NCBI RefSeq assembly: GCF_051900425.1
Contig: NZ_JBHZGK010000001.1
Coordinates: 310,001-374,000, forward strand
Reading direction: 5' to 3'
DNA from: Frateuria_A sp051900425
Lineage (GTDB): Bacteria; Pseudomonadota; Gammaproteobacteria; Xanthomonadales; Rhodanobacteraceae
DNA length: 64,000 nucleotides
Part shown: piece by piece, positions 51,504 through 59,900 of the stretch
Position numbering within the stretch: the first letter of the stretch is position 1
How the letters are laid out: every line of letters starts with the position of its first letter
Position numbers and translations under genes: made by a program
Notes under the pieces: generated by a model
What the model was told of the DNA's origin: nothing
What the model saw: only the letters and a program-made list of their open reading frames with translations
Database searches by the model: none

Positions 51504-51773
51504 TTACGGCGCGCTGGCGGCCTTGCCGTCGGGCAGGGCGACCGACAACTCGAGCACCTCGTGGCCACTGTCGCGCTCGACGTTGATGTTGATCGCGTCG
51601 AGGTCGACGTTGACGTACTTCTTGATCACCTCGAGCAGCTCGTTGCGCATCAGTGGCAGGTAGTCCGGAGCGCCGCGGGTGGAGCGCTCCTGCGCCACGA
51701 TGATGCGCAGGCGTTCCTTGGCGACCGAGGCGGTGGGTTCCGGCTTGCGCTTCAGGAAATCGAGAATGCCCAC
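51504..51773 (-). CDS. minE: Cell division topological specificity factor MinE
   Basis: 89-aa partner of MinD that drives Min oscillation and confines the division site to midcell. MGILDFLKRKPEPTASVAKE is the N-terminal membrane/MinD-binding part. RLRIIVAQERSTRG and PDYLPLMRNELLEVIKKYV are conserved in MinE. It follows minD by one base. Confidence 0.97.
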   Translation of the reverse strand: MGILDFLKRKPEPTASVAKERLRIIVAQERSTRGAPDYLPLMRNELLEVIKKYVNVDLDAININVERDSGHEVLELSVALPDGKAASAP

Positions 51774-51774
51774 A

Positions 51775-52590
51775 TCAGCCTCCGAACACGCGCTGGAGAA
51801 AGCCCTTCTTGGCCACTTCGGTGAAGCGCAGCGGACGGGCTTCGCCGAGGATCCGCGCGACGGTATCGCGATACGCCTGGCCGGCGTTGGAGTTGTCGTC
51901 CAGGATCACCGGCACGCCGGCGTTCGAGGCGGCCAGCACGTTCTCCGATTCGGGAATCACGCCGACCACGGTGATGCCGAGGATTTCCTCGACGTCCTTC
52001 ACGCTGAGCATCTCGCCCAGCGCCACGCGCGCGGGGTTGTAGCGGGTCAGCAGCAGGTGCTGGGTGATCCCGGACTCGCCGCGCTCGGCGCGACGGGTCT
52101 TGCTGGCGAGCAGGCCGAGGATGCGGTCCGAGTCGCGCACCGAGGAGACCTCCGGGTTGACCACCACCACCGCGTGGTCGGCGAAGTACATCGCCAGGTG
52201 CGCGCCCTTCTCGATGCCGGCGGGCGAATCGCACACGATGTAGTCGAAGCCGTCGTTGGACAGGTCGTCGAGCACCTTCTCGACGCCTTCCTGGGTCAGC
52301 GCGTCCTTGTCGCGGGTCTGGCTGGCGGCCAGCACGAACAGGTTCTCGTGGCGCTTGTCCTTGATCAGCGCCTGCTTGATGGTGGCCTCGCCGTGCACGA
52401 CGTTGACGAAGTCGTACACCACGCGCCGCTCGCAGCCCATGATCAGGTCCAGGTTGCGCAGGCCGACGTCGAAGTCGATCACCGCAACCTTCTTGCCGGC
52501 CATCGCCAGCCCGGTGGCCAGCGAGGCGCTCGTGGTGGTCTTGCCGACACCGCCTTTGCCGGACGTGACGACGATAATCTCAGCGCTCAA
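51775..52590 (-). CDS. minD: Septum site-determining ATPase MinD
   Basis: 271-aa deviant Walker A ATPase that recruits MinC and MinE to the membrane. The P-loop GKGGVGKT is at residues 11-18, VIDFDVGLRNLDLIMG follows, and DYIVCDSPAGIEKGA and VVNPEVSSVRDSDRI are in the middle. The C-terminal amphipathic helix ends KKGFLQRVFGG. The start is a TTG at 52590 with GGAG eight bases upstream; it matches the family N-terminus. An upstream GTG overlapping minC is less likely. Confidence 0.97.
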   Translation of the reverse strand: MSAEIIVVTSGKGGVGKTTTSASLATGLAMAGKKVAVIDFDVGLRNLDLIMGCERRVVYDFVNVVHGEATIKQALIKDKRHENLFVLAASQTRDKDALTQEGVEKVLDDLSNDGFDYIVCDSPAGIEKGAHLAMYFADHAVVVVNPEVSSVRDSDRILGLLASKTRRAERGESGITQHLLLTRYNPARVALGEMLSVKDVEEILGITVVGVIPESENVLAASNAGVPVILDDNSNAGQAYRDTVARILGEARPLRFTEVAKKGFLQRVFGG

Positions 52591-52628
52591 GGGCTTTTCT
52601 CCGGAACATGCCTGGGTGGGATCGCCGG

Positions 52629-53420
52629 TCACAGCCGGGCGATCATCAATTTTTCACCATCGAGCCAGCATTGCACAGCCTGGCCTTCGAGGTCCTTGGG
52701 GATCTGTTCAAACACACGGTAGTGGCCGGCGATGGCCACCAGTTCGGCGCGGAAGTCGGACACGAAGATGCGCGCCTTCTCGTCGCCCTGCGCACCGGCC
52801 ATGGCCCGGCCGCGCAGGCTGCCGTAGACGTGGATGGAGCCATCGGCGATCACCTCGGCGCCGTTGGCGATGGCGCCGGTAAGCACCAGGTCGCGCTCGC
52901 GCGCATAGACCTGCTGGCCCGAGCGCACGGTGCCGTCGTGGTGCTGCGCACCCAGCGTGGAGCTGGCCGGTGGCGCGGCATGGATCGGTTCGCGCACCGG
53001 TTCGGCGCGCGGCGCCGGTGCCGGTGCCGGTGCCGCAGCCGCGGCGGGCGCGGGCGGCGCGATACTGCCGCCGTCGGCCGGCTCGTAGGCGGCGCGGAAC
53101 TTGGCGATCAACGGCAAGCCCATGCGCTGGGCCAGTGCCTCGGTGGCGCTGGTGCCGTAGGCCAGTCCCACCGGCAGCATGCCGGCGCTGCGCACGGCCT
53201 CGAGCAGCGCGTCGACGGTGCCGTCGTCGGGCAGCTCCATCAGGTGCGAAAGGTCCAGCACGACGGCGGCGCGGGAAAACAGTTGCGGGGCCGAGCGCAC
53301 GCGGCGTTCCAGTTCCTCGCACAGTGCGGCGGCATCCACGCGGCGCACGCGCACGCAGGCGATGCCGACCTGGCCGAAACGCAGGTCGCAAGCTTCAGTC
53401 GTATCCATCTTTACTGTCAC
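52629..53420 (-). CDS. minC: Septum site-determining protein MinC
   Basis: 263-aa FtsZ inhibitor. The N-terminal domain has LRFGQVGIACVRVRRVDAA and LDLSHLMELPDDGTVDALLE. A flexible Ala/Pro-rich linker (APPAPAAAAAPAPAPAPRAE) of about 40 residues follows. The C-terminal beta-helix has LVLTGAIANGAEVIADGSIHVYGSLRGRAMAG-type repeats that bind MinD. The start is a GTG at 53420 that overlaps the stop of the GNAT gene (GTGA), giving the family N-terminal spacing. The linker is longer and more alanine-proline-rich than in E. coli. Confidence 0.96.
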   Translation of the reverse strand: MTVKMDTTEACDLRFGQVGIACVRVRRVDAAALCEELERRVRSAPQLFSRAAVVLDLSHLMELPDDGTVDALLEAVRSAGMLPVGLAYGTSATEALAQRMGLPLIAKFRAAYEPADGGSIAPPAPAAAAAPAPAPAPRAEPVREPIHAAPPASSTLGAQHHDGTVRSGQQVYARERDLVLTGAIANGAEVIADGSIHVYGSLRGRAMAGAQGDEKARIFVSDFRAELVAIAGHYRVFEQIPKDLEGQAVQCWLDGEKLMIARL

Positions 53421-54046
53421 GGGTGCCGCTCTCCGGCGAGACGGCGTGGCTGGGAGGTGAGGGGCGAGGCGGGCACCGGCAGCTCGCGCTCGGCGAGCCA
53501 CGGTTCGTCCGGCAGGCCGCCGTTCTCGAGCCAGGTCTCGCGCACGTAGGCGTAGCTGGGCAGATCCTTGGCCAGCAGGCTCACCTGCGGGCCGGAATCG
53601 CCCATGCGCTGCTGGCCGACTTCCTGGAAGCCGTAGGTGCCGTGGAACAGCACGACCACGTCGTCGCGCGGCTCCAGGAATACCTCGCAGGTAAGCAGCG
53701 GCACGCGCACTTCGGCGTAGCTGGTCACGTCGCAATACAGGATCCGGCCCAGGCCGTGGCGGCGGAACGCGTTGCCGATCACGATGCGGTCGATGTAGAC
53801 GAACGACTCGTAATGATCGGAGAACCAGCGGTAGTTCGGGCTGTCGTAGTTGCCGCCGTCGCGCAGGGCCATGAGAAAACCCGCCAGCTGGCCGTCGATC
53901 TCGGCAACGCGGAAGTAGTCGGCACGCTCGTAGAAGTAGCGCAGCTGCGCGGCGTCCAGGGCGAGGATGGAGCGGCCGGCGGCGTTGTTGAGCGCCAGCA
54001 CGGCATCCAGGTCGTGCTCGCGCACGTCGCGGATGGCTAAGGCCAT
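53417..54046 (-). CDS. GNAT family N-acetyltransferase
   Basis: 209-aa GNAT-fold acetyltransferase. VYIDRIVIGNAFRRHGLGRILY carries the acetyl-CoA binding R/Q-x-x-G-x-G/A motif; VPLLTCEVFLEPRDD and LFHGTYGFQEVGQQRM complete the fold. The start ATG 54046 has GGAG seven bases upstream. It is translationally coupled to minC, so it heads a GNAT-minC-minD-minE unit. The substrate is unknown; acetylation of a division or ribosomal protein is conceivable but not supported by sequence. Confidence 0.88.
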   Translation of the reverse strand: MALAIRDVREHDLDAVLALNNAAGRSILALDAAQLRYFYERADYFRVAEIDGQLAGFLMALRDGGNYDSPNYRWFSDHYESFVYIDRIVIGNAFRRHGLGRILYCDVTSYAEVRVPLLTCEVFLEPRDDVVVLFHGTYGFQEVGQQRMGDSGPQVSLLAKDLPSYAYVRETWLENGGLPDEPWLAERELPVPASPLTSQPRRLAGERHP

Positions 54047-54206
54047 TCGTTGCTCCGCAGATAAGCAGTCAGTCGGTGGGTCGCCAGGGACGTCCCGCAA
54101 GTGCGCATTATGGCATGCGGGGGCGACTCGCACATCCTGCGCGCGGCTGTAAAACCTTTGTAAAACGAGAGCCTGCGTGACCGGTGGCAGGGTGACTTTC
54201 CGCGCA

Positions 54207-54234
54207 TTGCGCGGGGCCGGCGTAGGCCTATGAT
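54207..54234 (+). promoter_or_regulatory. Probable sigma-70 promoter for a leaderless histidine-kinase mRNA
   Basis: -35 TTGCGC (54207-54212), a 16-base spacer and -10 TATGAT (54229-54234). The expected start site falls at 54241-54242, on the A of the ATG at 54242. No ribosome binding site is seen. Confidence 0.5.
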
Positions 54235-54241
54235 GCCGGGT

Positions 54242-55471
54242 ATGTCCTGGACCAACTTCAACCATATCCGGCTGCTGCGGCTGACCGGACTGTTCACCTA
54301 CCTCTGCGTGGCGCTGCCGCTGTTGCCCGGCAGCTGGAGCCTGGCCCAGGTCAATGCGTGGTGGAGCAATCCGAACATCTCCGGCTGGATTCTTTCCTAC
54401 CTGGTGTTCGGGCTGACCTATCTTCTGCTGACCGGCCGCTCGGGCATGAGCCGCCAGAGCGGACGTGCGCAGGTGCTCAAGCTGTTCGGCCTGGTGGTGC
54501 TGACCGGGTCGGCGGTGGCCATGGGCTGGTTCAGCCAGAGCGGCCTGTCGGCCATGCTGATGCTGGTGATCGCCGTCGTCCTGCCCTGGCAGTTGCCGGT
54601 CGTGGCCGGGCTGGTGTGGATGCTGGCGCAGAACCTGATGCTGATCCCGATCATCGCCAGTTACATGGGTTGGACGATCGTCACCGCGTTCCTGCAGGTG
54701 TGCATGTACCTGGGCATCTCGGCGCTCGCGTTCTTCACCTCGATGGTCGCCAGCCAGCAGACCGAGGCGCGCGAGGCGCAGCGGCGGCTCAATTCCGAGC
54801 TGCGCGCCACCCGCGCATTGCTGGCCGAATCCACCCGCATCGCCGAGCGCATGCGCATCGCGCGCGAGCTGCACGACCTGATCGGCCATCATCTGACCGC
54901 GCTCAGCCTGAACCTCGAAGTGGCCAGCCACCTTGCCAACGACAGCGCGGGCGAGCACGTCCGCAAGGCGCAGGCCACTGCGCGCCATCTGCTTTCCGAC
55001 GTGCGCGAGGCGGTCAGCGAACTGCGCCAGGACGATGCGATCGACCTGACCCAGGCACTGCGCAGCCTGATCGAGGGCGTGCCGGGGCTGACCGTGAACG
55101 TGGACATGCCGCCCCGCTTCGCCGTGGAAGACCCGCGTCGGGCGCAGGTGCTGCTGCGCTGCGCGCAGGAAATCATCACCAATTGCGCCAGGCATGCCGG
55201 CGCGCGGCAGCTGTGGCTGACCTTCGCCTACGCCGATGCCAACCAGATCGGCCTGCACGCACGCGACGACGGCCGCGGCGCGGCGCACTTCAAGCCCGGC
55301 AACGGCCTGTCCGGCATGCGCGAGCGGCTGGCCGAGTTCGGCGGCAGCGTGGCGGTCGATACGGCCGTCAGCGAAGGATTCGCGCTGACCGTGCGCCTGC
55401 CGCTGGGCGAGGCGCTGGAACTGGCCCATTCACCGTCCCGGCTCGAGCCGCCGGCGTTGAGCATGTCGTGA
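54242..55471 (+). CDS. NarL/DesK-type sensor histidine kinase
   Basis: 409-aa membrane sensor with an N-terminal block of about five to six transmembrane segments and no evident periplasmic domain, as in DesK. HisKA_3 phospho-acceptor motif RELHDLIGHHLTALSLNLEV has its histidine near residue 211. The ATPase region has CAQEIITNCARHAGA (N box), DDGRGA and GNGLSGMRERL. It is followed by its response regulator after 89 bases. The start is taken at ATG 54242 on promoter position; ATGs at 54230 and 54233 are alternatives. The signal is unknown; the membrane-only sensor suggests a lipid or envelope cue. Confidence 0.93.
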   Translation: MSWTNFNHIRLLRLTGLFTYLCVALPLLPGSWSLAQVNAWWSNPNISGWILSYLVFGLTYLLLTGRSGMSRQSGRAQVLKLFGLVVLTGSAVAMGWFSQSGLSAMLMLVIAVVLPWQLPVVAGLVWMLAQNLMLIPIIASYMGWTIVTAFLQVCMYLGISALAFFTSMVASQQTEAREAQRRLNSELRATRALLAESTRIAERMRIARELHDLIGHHLTALSLNLEVASHLANDSAGEHVRKAQATARHLLSDVREAVSELRQDDAIDLTQALRSLIEGVPGLTVNVDMPPRFAVEDPRRAQVLLRCAQEIITNCARHAGARQLWLTFAYADANQIGLHARDDGRGAAHFKPGNGLSGMRERLAEFGGSVAVDTAVSEGFALTVRLPLGEALELAHSPSRLEPPALSMS

Positions 55472-55560
55472 CGCCAGCTCGCCGCGTCCCATGCCAGAAT
55501 GGCGGGCAGCGCCCGGCGCTGCGCAATCCGCAGCCATCACCGCAATCTTGAGGAACCGCG

Positions 55561-56202
55561 ATGATTTCCGTCTGTCTCGTCGATGACCAGAACCTGGTGC
55601 GCCAGGGCGTCCGTTCGCTGCTGGATCTGGCCGAAGACATCCGCGTGGTCGCCGAATGCGCCGATGGTGCGCAGGCCGTCGCCGACATCCCGCGGATCAA
55701 GCCCGACGTCGTCCTGCTCGACCTGCGCATGCCCAACATGAGCGGGCTGGAGGTGCTGCAGGCACTGTCTGCACGCGGCGAACTCCCCCCGACGATCATT
55801 CTGACCACCTTCGACGACGACCAGCTGGTGCTGCAGGGTCTCAAGGCCGGCGCGCGCGGTTACCTGCTCAAGGACGTCTCGCTGGAGCAGCTGGTCGAAG
55901 CCGTGCGCACGGTCGCCGCCGGTGGCTCGCTGGTCGCGCCGATGGTCACCCAGCGCCTGCTGGCCGGGGTGGGACGCATGCAGAACCAGTTCACCAGCCT
56001 GGAGCAGCCCGATCCGCTCACCGAGCGTGAGACGGAAATCCTGCGCCTGTTGTCGGGCGGCTACTCCAACAAGGAAATCGCCAACTCCCTGAAGGTGGCC
56101 GAGGGGACGGTGAAGAACCACGTCTCCAACATCCTCTCGAAGCTGGGCGTGCGCGACCGGACCCGGGCGGTGCTCAAGGCGCTGGAGCTGGGGATCGTCT
56201 GA
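55561..56202 (+). CDS. NarL/LuxR-family response regulator
   Basis: 213-aa regulator. The receiver has CLVDDQNLVRQG with the phosphorylatable D54 in VVLLDLRMPNMSG, TT in ILTTFDDD and KD in LLKDVSLE. The C-terminal LuxR helix-turn-helix is LTERETEILRLLSGGYSNKE plus AEGTVKNHVSNILSKLGVRDR. A strong ribosome binding site (GAGGAACCGCG) precedes the ATG. It is paired with the sensor kinase directly upstream. Targets are not visible in the window. Confidence 0.96.
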   Translation: MISVCLVDDQNLVRQGVRSLLDLAEDIRVVAECADGAQAVADIPRIKPDVVLLDLRMPNMSGLEVLQALSARGELPPTIILTTFDDDQLVLQGLKAGARGYLLKDVSLEQLVEAVRTVAAGGSLVAPMVTQRLLAGVGRMQNQFTSLEQPDPLTERETEILRLLSGGYSNKEIANSLKVAEGTVKNHVSNILSKLGVRDRTRAVLKALELGIV

Positions 56203-56555
56203 CAACAAGGGCGGTAGCGCCTCCCTCGCCGGAGCCGATCCGTGGGCGATGCGCTTGGCGGTGTTTCGGGAAGAGCATCGCCCACAAGTGGGCTCCTGCA
56301 TGTGGCCGTCGGCTGCGGAACGCTTGGGGCATCGCCGCCGCTCAGGCAGGCCCCGGGCACCGTCCCGACACCGCTTTCACGGCACCCAGGCAGGCCCTGG
56401 TTCGCCTGATGGCGTTCCAGCCCGCGAGCAAGTACCATCCCAAGCTTCGGTATTTCACCGACCCTCGCCGTGCCTTCCTCCGGGGTCCACCCTGTGGCGC
56501 GGAATCCGACGGGAACCTTTAGCGCTGCGCGGAAAACGCTCGGAGAACCCAGGTA
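56203..56555. other. Non-coding gap with REP-like hairpin
   Basis: The 353 bases between the response regulator and the SRPBCC gene hold a family-A-related inverted repeat. GTGGGCGATGC (56242-56252) pairs perfectly with GCATCGCCCAC (56275-56285), with outer arms GGAGCC / GGCTCC; the outer end GTGGGCTCCTGCATG resembles family A. The rest shows no convincing gene. GGAG at 56542 and AGG at 56551 precede the next ATG. I see no clear promoter. Confidence 0.6.
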
Positions 56556-57959
56556 ATGATGCGTGTTCTTGAATTCATTGTGGCCCTGATCATCGTCGCC
56601 GTGGTCGGTGTCGTGGTAGGCGTGATCATGCCCGGCAGCGGCCATGTGGAGCGGTCGCTGGTCTTCGGCAAGGACATGCGCCAGGTCTACGACGTCCTCA
56701 ACAACTTCCGCCGCTTCGAGGACTATGCCTCGCTGCGCCAGGAGGATCCGAAGATCCAGTTCAAGCTCTCCGGCAAGGACTACGGCCCGGGCGCGGAAAT
56801 CAGCTGGACCAGCGAGAACGACCGCATCAGCGACGGCAAGCTCACCATCGCCAGTGCCGAGCCGGACTTCTACAAGGTCGACAACACGGTCAACGACGCC
56901 AAGATCGTGTGGAACCTGGACAACGACTGGCGCGGGCAGGACAAGCACTTCACGCTGGACCTGGAGCGCCAGGGCAGCCGCCACCAGCTGACCAAGGTGA
57001 CCTGGTCCTACGACGTCGCCTACGGCTTCAACCTGATCAACCGCTACTCGAACCTGTACATCCACGGCGACCCGGACTCGCTGATCCAGACCAGCCTGGG
57101 CAACCTGCAGAACGTGCTGGCGGCGGTGCCGAACATCGACTACGGCAACCTGGTGCCGTACATCCGCCCGACCCAGCCGACCCCGATGCTGCTGGTCTCC
57201 AGCTCGATCCCGCGCAGCGGCGGCCTGGCCGCCCTGGACGACGCGACCGCCACCGCGGTCAAGCAGATCCAGGATGCCGCCAAGAAGCTCGGCGTGAACG
57301 TGGTCGGTCCGCGCGTCATCTTCACCACCAACTTCGGCGACCAGAACTACACGTTCGACGTCGGCATGCCGATCGATGCGACCAGCCTGACCGTTGCCGG
57401 CCAGAGCCAGGAGCTGACCGCGCCGCAGCCGCCGAAGCTCGGCGAGGAAGAGCCGGCCGAGGCCTCCAGTGCGCCGGCCAACGCCAGCAGCACCGCCGCC
57501 GCCAAGCCGGCCGGCCCGCAGCCGGGCGACCATGACCGCTGGGGTCGCCTGATCGTGGACAACAACGTGCGCGCCACGCTGGCCTACGGTGGCCCCGCCC
57601 TGATGGGCGTGTGGAACGGCACCGCTGCCGGCGTGCCGCAGACCCGCGAGATGCTCAAGGCCTACGCGCAGACCCACGGCTACAAGTTCGACGAAGTGAC
57701 CAACCGCCTGTACGACATCGAAGTGCAGCCGGAGGTCAAGGACAAGGGCGGCAACATCACCACGTACGCCAAGTACGAGGTCTACCTGCCGCTGCTGGGC
57801 GAGAACGTGCCGGAGCAGACCCCGGAGCAGGCCGCCGGCATCCCGCAGCCGACCCTGGAGCCGGCACCGGCCGCCAGCGCTTCGGCGCCCGCCGCCGCCA
57901 GCTCCGCCGCAGCCGCCAGCTCGACCGCTGCGCCGGCCGAGGCTGCCAGCGTCCAGTAA
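56556..57959 (+). CDS. Membrane-anchored SRPBCC family protein
   Basis: 467-aa protein. One N-terminal membrane helix (LEFIVALIIVAVVGVVVGVI) is followed by a START/SRPBCC-like domain beginning HVERSLVFGKDMRQVYDVLN and including GAEISWTSEND. A second half lies near residues 200-420. Two low-complexity Ala/Ser/Pro segments are present: a linker near residues 295-325 and the C-terminal 45 residues (ending AEAASVQ). SRPBCC domains bind hydrophobic ligands; the ligand is unknown. ATG 56556 is used, with a second ATG directly after. A strong terminator follows. Confidence 0.85.
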   Translation: MMRVLEFIVALIIVAVVGVVVGVIMPGSGHVERSLVFGKDMRQVYDVLNNFRRFEDYASLRQEDPKIQFKLSGKDYGPGAEISWTSENDRISDGKLTIASAEPDFYKVDNTVNDAKIVWNLDNDWRGQDKHFTLDLERQGSRHQLTKVTWSYDVAYGFNLINRYSNLYIHGDPDSLIQTSLGNLQNVLAAVPNIDYGNLVPYIRPTQPTPMLLVSSSIPRSGGLAALDDATATAVKQIQDAAKKLGVNVVGPRVIFTTNFGDQNYTFDVGMPIDATSLTVAGQSQELTAPQPPKLGEEEPAEASSAPANASSTAAAKPAGPQPGDHDRWGRLIVDNNVRATLAYGGPALMGVWNGTAAGVPQTREMLKAYAQTHGYKFDEVTNRLYDIEVQPEVKDKGGNITTYAKYEVYLPLLGENVPEQTPEQAAGIPQPTLEPAPAASASAPAAASSAAAASSTAAPAEAASVQ

Positions 57960-57986
57960 GCGCCACGTATCCGGCCTGTCAAAAAC

Positions 57987-58012
57987 TGCCCGCCTCGCGC
58001 GGGCACTTTTTT
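57987..58012 (+). terminator. Rho-independent terminator
   Basis: A perfect seven-base-pair stem TGCCCGC / GCGGGCA with a five-base loop (57987-58005) is followed by CTTTTTTA on the plus strand. It ends the SRPBCC gene. Confidence 0.9.
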
Positions 58013-58238
58013 ATGCACGGTCGAACACGGCTGGCTGCCCGGCCCGCGCTCCTGCCCGCGGAGATGGGAGGAGGCGATCAGGCAAACCGCCGGACAGCAG
58101 AGGCGTTTGATCACGCCACATCCAGCGTGAGCGATGCGCTCGCGCATGCGGGGAACGGTGCCTGATGCGGGTGGAGGCAACCTGCGCACCTTCGCGCCGG
58201 TGCGCTAGAGTGATGGGCCAGTTCAGGCCCCGCATCGC

Positions 58239-59165
58239 ATGATCGAAGCTGACCGACTCACCCGCTGCTACGGCCGCCTGATCGCGGTGGACGCGCTGTC
58301 CATCCGCGCGGAGCCTGGCCAGGTGCTGGGCCTGCTCGGTCCCAACGGCGCCGGCAAGTCCACCGCGATGCGCATGATCGCCGGCTTCCTGGCGCCGACT
58401 TCCGGTACCGCGCGGGTCTGCGGATATGACGTGCAGCGCGAGCCGTTGAAGGCCAAGCGCGCCCTCGGCTATCTGCCCGAGGGCGCGCCCAGCTACGGCG
58501 AAATGACCGTGCGCGAGTTCCTCACCTTCATCCTGCGCGTGCGCGCCTTGCCGGCGGAGGCGGGCTTTCGTCGCTTCGACGAGGTGGTGACGCACCTGCA
58601 GCTGGAGGACGTGCTGGACCAGTGCATCGACACGCTGTCCAAGGGGCTGCGGCGGCGCGTGGGCCTGGCCCAGGCGATCCTGCATGATCCGCCGGTGCTG
58701 ATGCTGGACGAACCCACCGACGGCCTGGACCCGAACCAGAAGCACGCCGTGCGGCGGCTGATCGATTCGATGGCGCGCGAGCGCACGATCCTCATTTCGA
58801 CGCATCTGCTGGAGGAGGTCCATGCACTCTGCAACCGCGTGGTGATCATCGCCCGCGGCAAGCTGCTGGCCGACGCCACGCCGGCCGAGCTGGAGGCGCG
58901 CTCGCGCTATCACGGTGCGGTGTCCTTCAGCGCACCCGGCAGCGGCGTCTCGCAGGAAATGCTCGGTCGCCTGCCACAGGTGGCTGCGATCGAGGTGGAC
59001 CCGCTGGACGGGCGCATCACCGTGTTCCCCAAGCCCGGCGCACGCATCCTGGAGCCGGTCGAGGACCTGCTGCGCCAGCAGGGCCTGGAAGTGTCGGAAA
59101 TCCAGCTCGAGCGCGGCCGGCTGGATGAAGTCTTCCGTCAGATCACGATGGGGGAGGGCGCCTGA
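58239..59165 (+). CDS. ABC transporter ATP-binding protein (GldA-like)
   Basis: 308-aa ATPase of a membrane export or gliding-type ABC system. Walker A GPNGAGKST is at residues 34-42, the signature motif is LSKG (133-136, LSGG in most families), and Walker B ends MLDEP (D157, E158). A DUF4162-like C-terminal region (SRYHGAVSFSAPGSGVSQEM) of about 90 residues follows. The stop overlaps the permease start (TGATG). The gene is the first of a three-gene operon. Confidence 0.92.
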   Translation: MIEADRLTRCYGRLIAVDALSIRAEPGQVLGLLGPNGAGKSTAMRMIAGFLAPTSGTARVCGYDVQREPLKAKRALGYLPEGAPSYGEMTVREFLTFILRVRALPAEAGFRRFDEVVTHLQLEDVLDQCIDTLSKGLRRRVGLAQAILHDPPVLMLDEPTDGLDPNQKHAVRRLIDSMARERTILISTHLLEEVHALCNRVVIIARGKLLADATPAELEARSRYHGAVSFSAPGSGVSQEMLGRLPQVAAIEVDPLDGRITVFPKPGARILEPVEDLLRQQGLEVSEIQLERGRLDEVFRQITMGEGA

Positions 59166-59899
59166 TGCACCCGGTCGCCGCCATCATGCGCCGCGAGCTG
59201 CGCAGCTATTTCGTCACGCCGGTGGCCTACGTCTTCCTGGTGATCTTCCTGGTGCTGGCCGGCCTGCTCACCTTTTACGCGGGCGACTTCTACGAGCGCG
59301 GGCTGGCTGACCTGCAGCCGTTCTTCGTGATGCACCCGTGGCTGTACCTGATCCTGGCGCCGGCGCTGTCGATGCGCATGTGGGCGGAGGAGTCCAAGTC
59401 CGGCACGCTGGAGCTGCTGCTGACGCTGCCGGTGACGCTGGTGCAGTCGATGCTGGGCAAGTTCCTCGCCGCCTGGCTGTTCCTCGGGCTCGCGCTGGCG
59501 CTGACGTTCCCGATCTGGATCACCGTCAACTACCTGGGCGATCCGGACAACGGCGTGATCTTCGCCGGTTACCTGGGCAGCTGGCTGATGGCCGGCGCGT
59601 TCCTGGCGATCGGCGCCTGTCTGTCCACGCTCACCCGCAGCCAGGTGGTCGCCTTCATCCTCACCGCGCTGGTGTGCGTGCTCTTGATCCTGGTCGGCCA
59701 GCCGCAGGTACTGGACTTCTTCCAGGGCGCGCTGCCGCGCAAGCTGGTCAATGGCGTGGCGCACCTGTCGATCCTCCGTCACTTCGAGGCGATCGCGCGC
59801 GGTGTGCTCGACGTGCGCGACCTGATGTACTTCCTGCTCACCATCCTCGCCTGGCTCACCGCCGGCGTGCTGGTGCTCGACCTGAAGCGGAACCGCTGA
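59165..59899 (+). CDS. ABC transporter permease (GldF-like)
   Basis: 244-aa ABC-2-type permease with six predicted membrane helices. MHPVAAIMRRELRSYFVTPV is the cytoplasmic start and YVFLVIFLVLAGLLTFYAGDFY the first helix. EESKSGTLELLLTLPVTLVQ is the ABC-2 motif loop. Helices in YLGSWLMAGAFLAIGACLSTL and FILTALVCVLLILVG follow. It overlaps the ATPase gene by one base, has GGGGGAGGGCG upstream, and is followed by the GldG-like gene after one base. Confidence 0.93.
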   Translation: MHPVAAIMRRELRSYFVTPVAYVFLVIFLVLAGLLTFYAGDFYERGLADLQPFFVMHPWLYLILAPALSMRMWAEESKSGTLELLLTLPVTLVQSMLGKFLAAWLFLGLALALTFPIWITVNYLGDPDNGVIFAGYLGSWLMAGAFLAIGACLSTLTRSQVVAFILTALVCVLLILVGQPQVLDFFQGALPRKLVNGVAHLSILRHFEAIARGVLDVRDLMYFLLTILAWLTAGVLVLDLKRNR

Positions 59900-59900
59900 C

